The position numbers and the translations under genes were made by a program. 64,000 nucleotides of DNA from contig JAUCEF010000003.1 of NCBI GenBank assembly GCA_033558025.1, positions 2,754,001-2,818,000 on the forward strand, written 5' to 3'. Each line of letters opens with the position of its first letter. The stretch's first letter is position 1. A model generated the notes under the pieces. The model made no database searches and had not been told where the DNA came from. It saw only the letters and a list, made by a program, of their open reading frames with translations. The stretch is from Phytophthora sp. 'mugwort'. Lineage: Eukaryota > Oomycota > Peronosporomycetes > Peronosporales > Peronosporaceae. Shown piece by piece: positions 27,740 through 35,949 of this stretch.

Positions 27740-28297
27740 ATGGGGCAATCGGGTAGTGCAGCAGATAAAAGGCGTCGCCATGGAGACACGAAAATACCGA
27801 AGCCTGTGCTGATTGAAAAGGCTGCAGTTGAGGCGACAGTAGAGTTGGATGGCTCGGGTTTGCAGGTTGGCGTTATTTCTACCCGTGACCATGGCGAAGT
27901 GGTGGACGCGCTGGCAACAGTGTGCTGTAGCGAACTACTGCTCAAGGGCGTCGAGAGTCATAATCTTCACATGGCGCAGGTTGCGTTGTCTACGGAGCTT
28001 CCGTACGCGATCAATCAACTTATCTCTGCCGCCCCAGAGCCTTTGGATGCTGTCGTCGCTATTGGCTGCTTGGTGGATGGGCCTCTCTTATCTGTTGCCG
28101 CTGTATCCCAAGCCGTGTCGACTGCAATTATGAGCGTAAGCATGGAGACCAAGACCCCAGTGATCTATGGCGTCATAAGCTGCAAGAATTTGGAGCAAGC
28201 TCGTCAGTGTGCTGGGCTAACGGCGAAGGGAGGCAGTTTTGGAGTCGAATGGGCGCAGACTGCCATCACCATGGCGTGGCAGAATCGCGAAGATTGA
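27740..28297 (+). CDS. lumazine synthase-like protein lacking catalytic residues
   Basis: A 185-residue protein. From about residue 37 it follows the lumazine synthase fold (LDGSGLQVGVIS, DAVVAIGCLVDG, TPVIYGVISCKNLEQA, GVEWAQTAITMA). Key residues are changed: the aromatic of the first loop is Asp (TRDH), the GAFELP block reads ALSTELP, and the catalytic His position reads Leu in CLVDGPLLSV. It is therefore unlikely to make 6,7-dimethyl-8-ribityllumazine. The N-terminus MGQSGS fits the N-myristoylation consensus (Gly2, Ser6), which would place it at membranes. It lies 331 bases before a paralogue in the same direction, so a tandem duplication is likely. Confidence 0.75.
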   Translation: MGQSGSAADKRRRHGDTKIPKPVLIEKAAVEATVELDGSGLQVGVISTRDHGEVVDALATVCCSELLLKGVESHNLHMAQVALSTELPYAINQLISAAPEPLDAVVAIGCLVDGPLLSVAAVSQAVSTAIMSVSMETKTPVIYGVISCKNLEQARQCAGLTAKGGSFGVEWAQTAITMAWQNRED

Positions 28298-28628
28298 ACG
28301 AGCATTGTTTCCTTTGCATAAGGATGCTAACTTGCGTGAAATAATCATCAACGGTCTAATGGTTACTTTAGCCTTCATGCTTTGGATGCGTTGTCGTCGG
28401 TAAGATGAAGAAAGGCCCCCTTGTAACGGTGTATACATTTGATGGGATCATTGTACAACTGGCTGACGAACACTAGGCCATGTCTTACATTGCGACAGGT
28501 GACCAACCATAACAGAGTTGTAACGACCGTTGTCGCGTCGCACAACGGGGTCAAGTTGAAGCTGGATCAAAGTCAAAGGATCATTAGCCTTGACCCAGTC
28601 TTGAATTTGCAGCTTATCGGTGACTACA

Positions 28629-29804
28629 ATGGCTCCAGGTGTTGAGAAGACGACGTCGAAGATGAAGATTTCGACGAAAGAAGAACATCCGGCCCATGGC
28701 CAGGGTGGGTCGCATGGTCGCGAAGAAGCCAAGTCCGAAGCTCCACATAGCCCCGTGCTTATCGAGCAACCTGGTACCGCCCAGTCGAGCAAGCTCGACG
28801 GTAGTGGACTCCGAGTCACGATCCTCGCAGCTCGTTGGTACGAGAAGGTGATTCACGCGCTGGTAGATGCGTGCTCGGAGGAGCTACTGGCCAAGGGGGT
28901 GGCGGAGGACGATCTTCACCTCGTGGAGGTGGCCGGTGCGTTCGAGCTGCCGTTCGCTGCGGCTCGACTAGTGCACTGCAAGGACACAAGCCACCGCCCA
29001 GATGCTGTGATCTGCATCGGTTGCATCGCGAACGACACCACACACATGTGCGAGACGATGAGTCACGCCGTGGCGAACGGAATCATGAAGCTAAACGTGA
29101 CCTCGGATACACCAGTCATCTATGGTGTGCTGTGCTGCGATAACGAGTCGCAGGCCCACTCGTGTGCCGAGAAGCGCTCGTGCTGTGGTGCCGGTGAGGG
29201 CCAGAAGTGTAACCACGGCGTGGCATGGGCGCAATCGGCGTTGGAGATGGCTCATCTGAAGCGGTGCGCGTCTGCAAAGAAGGCAGATCATTGTGGCTGT
29301 ACCCGCTGCGTGAGTCGGGGCGGAGGTGAAAGCGGCAAGCACAAGTCCGAGAAGCACGAGTCTAGCAAGCAGGATTTGTGCACGACTTGCGGCTCTTCGG
29401 GGGAGGAGTGCACGTGTAAGAGCTGCAAGTGCGAAGTGTGCTGCAATCACCGCGGAGAGTGTGCGAGCTGCAAGTCGTCGGCTGATAACTGTTCATGTGA
29501 GGATTGTAAGTGTCGTTCGTGCTGCGTTAAGCGCGAGGCGTGTCGCGGCTGCGGCTGTCCTCCGGACAAATGTTCGTGCACAGGCTGCAATTGCGCTGCC
29601 TGCTTCACTAAGCGGGAGCAGGGTGGGATGATGGTGTCGGGTGAGCACGCGAATAAGCAGGAGATGGGTGGGATGAAGAGCGAGCACCCGAGCAAGCAGG
29701 AGACCAGCCCCTCCGGTGGTGAAGGAGTAAAGCTCGGTGGTTCAAGTGAGTGCGCTAGCTGTGGCAGTCCAGGTGGTCAATGCAAGTGCGGTTTGCTGCA
29801 CTAA
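28629..29804 (+). CDS. lumazine synthase fused to metallothionein-like Cys modules
   Basis: A 391-residue single-exon protein. Residues 55-215 form a lumazine synthase domain: RWYEKVIHAL (aromatic of the substrate pocket), VAGAFELPFAA, DAVICIGCIANDTTH (catalytic-type His retained) and GVAWAQSALEMA. The usual IRG before the His is AND, and a Cys-rich insertion (KRSCCGAGEGQKC) replaces the loop expected to carry the phosphate-binding Arg. After a GGGESGKHKSEKHES linker come three modules of exactly 21 residues (about 251-271, 278-298, 304-324; C-x2-C-x6-C-x-C-x2-C-x-C-x2-C) and a truncated fourth at the C-terminus (CASCGSPGGQCKC). Lumazine synthases form 60-mers or pentamers, so the fusion could display many metal sites. 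Start is the first ATG in frame. Confidence 0.85.
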   Translation: MAPGVEKTTSKMKISTKEEHPAHGQGGSHGREEAKSEAPHSPVLIEQPGTAQSSKLDGSGLRVTILAARWYEKVIHALVDACSEELLAKGVAEDDLHLVEVAGAFELPFAAARLVHCKDTSHRPDAVICIGCIANDTTHMCETMSHAVANGIMKLNVTSDTPVIYGVLCCDNESQAHSCAEKRSCCGAGEGQKCNHGVAWAQSALEMAHLKRCASAKKADHCGCTRCVSRGGGESGKHKSEKHESSKQDLCTTCGSSGEECTCKSCKCEVCCNHRGECASCKSSADNCSCEDCKCRSCCVKREACRGCGCPPDKCSCTGCNCAACFTKREQGGMMVSGEHANKQEMGGMKSEHPSKQETSPSGGEGVKLGGSSECASCGSPGGQCKCGLLH

Positions 29805-30345
29805 ATGGCGACCTGGATATGGTGTTTGCAGAGCGGTGCTAAGTGTGGCGGTGAGTGGTGACGCGCTATGGAGGTGAGAACTGAACCACTTAGGAATGCA
29901 TATTCGACAGTCTCAAGAGGAAAGAAGAATACTAGGTAGTATCAGGGACTAATATTGGCAACGGCGGCATTGGTTGAAGAACGAGCAAAACAGCAGAAAA
30001 TATATTAAGCGTCGCCGGACCGAGTGTTTGTGACGATTTTCAGACGATGTTATTATTTATTGTGCTTCCCGGCTATATTTGCTAAAATTGACCGATTGAG
30101 CGAATCGCCCCAATACAATCTTTCAGCTCTTTAATCATGCCCGGTCTATGCGCAAGCAACGGATTTAATCGTATTTAACGGTGCTATAGTGAAGACAAGC
30201 GTTTCGCGACCTTGCGTGATTTTTTTCTGCATGATTGATTCAATGAATCGCGCATGGAAATTTTGAGTAGAAAGCACTAACATGTGAACAAAAAAAGCAT
30301 ATCCGTCTGGGGTATATTTCGGATGGGAGCCTACTCACTCGAAAT
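29805..30345. other. intergenic, left flank of the inverted duplication
   Basis: AT-richer than the neighbouring genes. No supported gene. Similarity to the right flank persists for about 30 bases outside the arm (GATGGGAGCCTACTCACTC against GATGGGAGACCTATTCACTC), then ends. Confidence 0.4.
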
Positions 30346-32170
30346 TGTCCAATCAAATGCACGACGCCAGGCGCTGTGTGATGACAGAATCGGACGCTGT
30401 TCATCACTTCGAGCGCACCCGACGGCATCGTGCGATATGCACCAGCTGCTACTCCCCAAATCTCTCGGATATAAAGCCAGACCAGGTGGCATCGAAACAA
30501 ACAGGATGCAGCACTTGCACACTGTATGCAATGCTCAAGATGATGCAGCGACGAGTAAAGGGTATTGGATTAAGTAGCGACAGCCGCTCACAACGTGAGT
30601 CACGTGGTGTAGGACATCAGAGAATTGTCAAGCCGGGGTAGTAATCACCAGCTTCATCACGCAAGTGATATTACGTTAGATTGTGCGTCGTCCCTCTCAA
30701 AACTGGAACGCTGTATACCAATACCTATTTACCGCGCAAGATCATCACACTAGGTCATCATCCCGGGTATCATCTCTTGGACGTGGATCTCGTTCACATT
30801 CCGCAATAAGCACTCGACTCCCATCCTATCCTTATGATGATGTGTGCCCCGATGGACCGCGTCTCGAATATCCTCACTCGCTTCGAGTTGATGAACTCAT
30901 CGCGAGTCCTCACGTCCGACGTGATTGGCCACGTGCTGCCACGAGCGCCCGTCGTCGGAGGAAGAGACAACCTGTTCTCCTACGCCGGGGCTGCGAAGAT
31001 CCCGCCGTGCCGAACGCGTCCGCCGTCGATCACGATAGCGCAGACCAAACCATCATTTTTTTCTCTTGCAGCACGCCCGGCACCCGTAGCTCCTCAGCAG
31101 ACATCTCTCAATTATTTGATGGAGACCTTATTGTCCCGAAGGATGCACGACGTGGCTGTCTGCACGTCGAAGAACGCAAACCCAGTTGTGTCGCAGGAAA
31201 CTAGCCCACAAGCGACTACGCCGAAGTCTACGTGTCCAGGCCCGACGCGGCCACTCCCCCAGCGACCCTCCCGAACGGTGCCATCCGTCAAAACGATACG
31301 GAGCACTGCTCCAGGCACGCCAAAGTTCAAACGCAAGCGTATTCGGCTCAAGACAGCGCGCCGTCGCGAGCAATGCCGCATGAACCAAGCTCGATACAGA
31401 GAGAAACAGATAGAGTACACGAAGAACCTCGCGATCACCGTGTATCGACTCCAACTCGAGATCCCAATGCTAGAGATGCAACACAGCCGACTCATTTCCA
31501 CCGTCAAATCTAGCGCGCGGTCTGTAGTAGCTGACTACTTTCATCTCTTCCGTAACGGCACTCGGAACCCCGACCAGATCCCGTCCGGTCCGGGAACGTG
31601 GCTCCAAAAGACCGAAGCCAAACAACAGCTTGTCTTCTTGCGATCGTCGATGGCGGTCGACGTCATGCTTGGAGAACGGCGAGGTGTCGACGCGCTGGTT
31701 GAACAATGGAAGCGGTACACCAGCTACTTTGATGATCTGCAGTTCCAGCTTGAACATATGGCTACTGTCTCCGAAGACTTGATCACAGCCACTGCGTTAT
31801 TCAACGTCACCATTTCGGAATCGACGCTACAGCACATATTTCCTCACTTGCTGACGGGAATTGTAGACCGAGAGGACATCGTTCAAAACGACAAAGCAGC
31901 GCGCTTGGGATCGAAGCTACTTGGCAAGCGACTCTTTCTCCCTTGCCGCATGTGCTTCGAGTGGGACGAAACAACCCAACGGATCGCCCGGATGGACAGC
32001 ACGGTGGACATGCTGCCCTCGCTCACGCACGTGCTCGGATCGATCGAGGACGCAGCTTTCGTGCTGGAACGAGCATTTATAGCGCAGGACGGCTCCATTG
32101 GTCTCGAAAACCAGAGAAGATAAACGAAATATAATGTAGGTATTTTGAATTTATTATTTTTTGAAGCAGT
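30346..32170 (+). repeat. left arm of a large inverted duplication
   Basis: Positions x and 64938-x are complementary from 30346/34592 to 32170/32768 without any indel. I see five differences (30585, 30627, 30643, 30711, 32143), all transitions and all outside the bZIP coding sequence. The arm includes about 490 bases upstream of the bZIP ATG, so the duplicated gene kept its proximal promoter. Confidence 0.95.
30834..32123 (+). CDS. oomycete-type bZIP transcription factor, left copy
   Basis: A 429-residue single-exon protein. Residues 1-165 are Pro/Ser/Thr-rich. A basic region lies at about 174-190 (RRREQCRMNQARYREKQ), followed by a zipper-like helix with Leu/Val/Met at heptad spacing (VYRLQLEIPMLEMQHSRL). 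The invariant bZIP Asn is Cys here, a substitution described for Phytophthora bZIPs. The C-terminal 220 residues form a helical domain (SLRSSMAVDVMLGERRGVD-like, LTATALFNVTISESTLQHIFPHL region) found after such bZIPs in oomycetes but of unknown role. The start is the first of three ATG codons (MMM). A CATTCCGCAA initiator-like string lies about 35 bases upstream. It should bind DNA as a dimer in the nucleus. Confidence 0.85.
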   Translation: MMMCAPMDRVSNILTRFELMNSSRVLTSDVIGHVLPRAPVVGGRDNLFSYAGAAKIPPCRTRPPSITIAQTKPSFFSLAARPAPVAPQQTSLNYLMETLLSRRMHDVAVCTSKNANPVVSQETSPQATTPKSTCPGPTRPLPQRPSRTVPSVKTIRSTAPGTPKFKRKRIRLKTARRREQCRMNQARYREKQIEYTKNLAITVYRLQLEIPMLEMQHSRLISTVKSSARSVVADYFHLFRNGTRNPDQIPSGPGTWLQKTEAKQQLVFLRSSMAVDVMLGERRGVDALVEQWKRYTSYFDDLQFQLEHMATVSEDLITATALFNVTISESTLQHIFPHLLTGIVDREDIVQNDKAARLGSKLLGKRLFLPCRMCFEWDETTQRIARMDSTVDMLPSLTHVLGSIEDAAFVLERAFIAQDGSIGLENQRR

Positions 32171-32767
32171 TCCTTCTTGTTGGGGTTGGACGGGCAACTT
32201 TTACCATATCGGGAAATAGGTACAAAACATCTACTCACTGATTCCGTAACGGAAGCCTGGCAGTTGGTAGCGTGACTAAACGTGAGCACTTGCGACAGTG
32301 GCAACGAAGCACAACAACATGTTACATGTAACTATGGGATGAAATTGAGCTGATCAGCATATGGTGATTAGTTGCATTGTACTGTATTTGTCGTGTCGTA
32401 GTAATACGTCGCGATATGTGCTGTGACCACTAAAATTGGACAGAGCTGCTCCCTATTAATAGCACCGACCCACGCTACGTTTGTATGCGAGGTCTCACAT
32501 CTCCCTTTCATCCTAGTCCTCCCGCGGGTCGGTGTCCTCCCTGTCTTTCCTTACTTCGCAAAGGCAGTCGCTACGCTCCTGCGAGGAAATATTGTAAGCT
32601 CGGCCTGCTACAGTGCTCGGCTCGCTGGAAAGCTCGGCGCTGGGTCCGCCTCCGCTAATATCGGGCGGACCTGCTTCGCGGGCGGGCACCCTGCGCGGGT
32701 TTGGCTACGCGCGCTCGCAAGCGCTCTCCTCAGTTTGTCGTTTTACGTGACTTTCACCCCCTCCTTC
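32171..32767. repeat. spacer of the inverted duplication, built of dispersed repeats
   Basis: The left half (about 32185-32375) belongs to repeat family 2 (other copy at 26525) and the right half (about 32470-32767) to family 1 (other copy at 4085). The right arm begins exactly at the family 1 boundary TTCACTGCTTC. No gene is supported. Confidence 0.7.
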
Positions 32768-34592
32768 ACTGCTTCAAAAAATAATAAATTCAAAGTACCT
32801 ACATTATATTTCGTTTATCTTCTCTGGTTTTCGAGACCAATGGAGCCGTCCTGCGCTATAAATGCTCGTTCCAGCACGAAAGCTGCGTCCTCGATCGATC
32901 CGAGCACGTGCGTGAGCGAGGGCAGCATGTCCACCGTGCTGTCCATCCGGGCGATCCGTTGGGTTGTTTCGTCCCACTCGAAGCACATGCGGCAAGGGAG
33001 AAAGAGTCGCTTGCCAAGTAGCTTCGATCCCAAGCGCGCTGCTTTGTCGTTTTGAACGATGTCCTCTCGGTCTACAATTCCCGTCAGCAAGTGAGGAAAT
33101 ATGTGCTGTAGCGTCGATTCCGAAATGGTGACGTTGAATAACGCAGTGGCTGTGATCAAGTCTTCGGAGACAGTAGCCATATGTTCAAGCTGGAACTGCA
33201 GATCATCAAAGTAGCTGGTGTACCGCTTCCATTGTTCAACCAGCGCGTCGACACCTCGCCGTTCTCCAAGCATGACGTCGACCGCCATCGACGATCGCAA
33301 GAAGACAAGCTGTTGTTTGGCTTCGGTCTTTTGGAGCCACGTTCCCGGACCGGACGGGATCTGGTCGGGGTTCCGAGTGCCGTTACGGAAGAGATGAAAG
33401 TAGTCAGCTACTACAGACCGCGCGCTAGATTTGACGGTGGAAATGAGTCGGCTGTGTTGCATCTCTAGCATTGGGATCTCGAGTTGGAGTCGATACACGG
33501 TGATCGCGAGGTTCTTCGTGTACTCTATCTGTTTCTCTCTGTATCGAGCTTGGTTCATGCGGCATTGCTCGCGACGGCGCGCTGTCTTGAGCCGAATACG
33601 CTTGCGTTTGAACTTTGGCGTGCCTGGAGCAGTGCTCCGTATCGTTTTGACGGATGGCACCGTTCGGGAGGGTCGCTGGGGGAGTGGCCGCGTCGGGCCT
33701 GGACACGTAGACTTCGGCGTAGTCGCTTGTGGGCTAGTTTCCTGCGACACAACTGGGTTTGCGTTCTTCGACGTGCAGACAGCCACGTCGTGCATCCTTC
33801 GGGACAATAAGGTCTCCATCAAATAATTGAGAGATGTCTGCTGAGGAGCTACGGGTGCCGGGCGTGCTGCAAGAGAAAAAAATGATGGTTTGGTCTGCGC
33901 TATCGTGATCGACGGCGGACGCGTTCGGCACGGCGGGATCTTCGCAGCCCCGGCGTAGGAGAACAGGTTGTCTCTTCCTCCGACGACGGGCGCTCGTGGC
34001 AGCACGTGGCCAATCACGTCGGACGTGAGGACTCGCGATGAGTTCATCAACTCGAAGCGAGTGAGGATATTCGAGACGCGGTCCATCGGGGCACACATCA
34101 TCATAAGGATAGGATGGGAGTCGAGTGCTTATTGCGGAATGTGAACGAGATCCACGTCCAAGAGATGATACCCGGGATGATGACCTAGTGTGATGATCTT
34201 GCGCGGTAAATAGGTATTGGTATACAACGTTCCAGTTTTGAGAGGGACGACGCACAATCTAACGTAATATCACTTGCGTGATGAAGCTGGTGATCACTAC
34301 CCCGGCTTGATAATTCTCTGATGTCCTACACCACGTGACTCACGTTGTGAGCAGCTGTCGCTACTTAATCCAATACCCTTTACTCGTCGCTGCATCATCT
34401 TGAGCATTGCATACAGTGTGCAAGTGCTGCATCCTGTTTGTTTCGATGCCACCTGGTCTGGCTTTATATCCGAGAGATTTGGGGAGTAGCAGCTGGTGCA
34501 TATCGCACGATGCCGTCGGGTGCGCTCGAAGTGATGAACAGCGTCCGATTCTGTCATCACACAGCGCCTGGCGTCGTGCATTTGATTGGACA
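32768..34592 (-). repeat. right arm of the large inverted duplication
   Basis: Reverse complement of 30346-32170 with five transitions seen. Outside 34592 the sequence diverges except for a short similar stretch. Confidence 0.95.
32815..34104 (-). CDS. oomycete-type bZIP transcription factor, right copy
   Basis: The 429-residue product is identical to that of the left copy, and overlapping frames are identical too, so the coding sequences match at base level as far as I can see. It has the same Cys-substituted basic region and helical C-terminal domain. It points towards the left copy, so the two transcripts converge over the 597-base spacer; read-through from either would form double-stranded RNA covering the whole gene. 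Upstream context differs beyond 34592, so distal regulation may differ between the copies. An assembly collapse or misjoin is the main alternative. Confidence 0.85.
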   Translation of the reverse strand: MMMCAPMDRVSNILTRFELMNSSRVLTSDVIGHVLPRAPVVGGRDNLFSYAGAAKIPPCRTRPPSITIAQTKPSFFSLAARPAPVAPQQTSLNYLMETLLSRRMHDVAVCTSKNANPVVSQETSPQATTPKSTCPGPTRPLPQRPSRTVPSVKTIRSTAPGTPKFKRKRIRLKTARRREQCRMNQARYREKQIEYTKNLAITVYRLQLEIPMLEMQHSRLISTVKSSARSVVADYFHLFRNGTRNPDQIPSGPGTWLQKTEAKQQLVFLRSSMAVDVMLGERRGVDALVEQWKRYTSYFDDLQFQLEHMATVSEDLITATALFNVTISESTLQHIFPHLLTGIVDREDIVQNDKAARLGSKLLGKRLFLPCRMCFEWDETTQRIARMDSTVDMLPSLTHVLGSIEDAAFVLERAFIAQDGSIGLENQRR

Positions 34593-35160
34593 CCATTTTG
34601 AGTGAATAGGTCTCCCATCGCAGTGCGGCAGCTTGGGTGCACGGACTCACCTTCGCGTGCTGATGTCGCTTCGACGCGCCGACCATGCAAATCACGGTAG
34701 AGGAATCCTGACTCCGCTGGTAGAGAAACACTGATAAGGTTCAATTCGGATCCTCACGTACACTGCATCGATCGTAAAGCGCCTTTGCTCCGATGCGAAC
34801 GTCCAAACGGCACGAGTAGTTTCAACATCTAAGCTTACGACCGGTTCAAGTGATATTGCTGTTGCTGGAAATTCAACACACGCTTACTGAATACTCCAGA
34901 TTTGATTTAATCATACAACCCGAAGCCTAAAGCGACAGACCTGGTAAACGAAAAATGAATGACGGGCGTACGGAATGGTGGGAAATCCCATGGACTGGTG
35001 AGCGCGTTCGGGACGAACGCGAATTAAAGGGATTAGTATCCAAGCAGTAGTGTGACGGGGCACACAACACCTTGTGCATAGGAAGTGTAACTTCCGGAGA
35101 GTACACAAATCTCAGTGAACAGCAGTTCACTAGTCCGGGTCTAGGGGACTGTTACCAAAA
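34593..35160. other. right flank of the inverted duplication
   Basis: No supported gene. Contains the palindrome CGCGTTCGGGACGAACGCG near 35008. A minus-strand frame that continues past the arm boundary has no recognisable domain. Confidence 0.4.
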
Positions 35161-35189
35161 AAAAAATAGGTAGATTTAGGACTGAATAT

Positions 35190-35246
35190 ATTTATAGGTG
35201 GCCCCTTTTAATGCGTCTACATACTAACTATTAGTCACCTATAAAT
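35190..35246. repeat. 11-bp inverted repeat around a 35-base loop
   Basis: ATTTATAGGTG (35190-35200) and CACCTATAAAT (35236-35246) are perfect inverted copies. They may be a small foldback insertion or part of a retroelement LTR. Confidence 0.55.
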
Positions 35247-35312
35247 TACCTTAGATGTTTATCCTATTGGGTGGCTCTGAGGTCTTTGTACCATATGTGT
35301 GGTACCTATCCG

Positions 35313-35334
35313 TGACGTCATTACCGTGACGTCA
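35313..35334. promoter_or_regulatory. tandem TGACGTCA (CRE-type) sites
   Basis: Two copies of CCGTGACGTCAT 14 bases apart contain the palindrome TGACGTCA, the classic bZIP target. They lie about 1.2 kb upstream of the right bZIP copy, in sequence that may be an LTR. Confidence 0.4.
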
Positions 35335-35949
35335 TAGTGGTGTTGACTACATCACTTATGGTACTTAGATACACCATTCTGAAGAGTGACTAGACACTCT
35401 TCATGTAACCTCGTTACCGCTAGAACCGGAAGTTGTCTCTGTAGTCTCTGTCGTGTTTACTGGTGGTCAGAGAAGAGCGTTATACCCGGAATGAACCTAC
35501 CCAGTTGCAAGAATTGACCTTATTGGGAAGGCTACGGTGTTTCCATTAGCATCACAACTTTTGCTCGTTTGATCGCCATCAAGGTACAGGAACAGTCAAC
35601 AGCTTATCATTTGTCGCGCACCTCCCTCTGCAGCGGACCGGCTCTCTGCGGGCTGTTACGAGTACGGTTTTGTTTGGGGTAGCTTGAGGTTAGGAACGCT
35701 TAGAGGTTAAAGAAGAACGCTTAGACGAATTATGCAAATTCTTAGTTGGTTGGGCTCTCTTCTGCTCTGCAGGGGAGATTTACGAGTGAGAGCTAGACTG
35801 CGCGAATCACAACGCCTATCCCGCACTCATAGGTAGGACGCCGAACTTAGACCTTCCCTTGGACCACTCACCGGCTCTCCACCCGCGCATACGATAATGA
35901 GAACCGTTCCACTGTCTCGTGCGTGGACTCGTATCACCTCGCCCGTTCC

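Noticed and set aside
30345..30641. Frame with paired CxxC motifs (CTSC, CSTC) that recalls piggyBac C-terminal zinc ribbons
   Set aside because: Only two CxxC pairs, no transposase body nearby, and no conserved His; too little to call.
30683..31204. Open frame of 173 residues overlapping the bZIP start, mirrored at 33734-34255
   Set aside because: Out of frame with the bZIP, and the copies differ by an amino-acid change there while the bZIP frame is unchanged.
32423..33055. Plus-strand frame running from the palindrome spacer into the right arm
   Set aside because: It is antisense to the bZIP gene in the arm and its first part is non-coding repeat.
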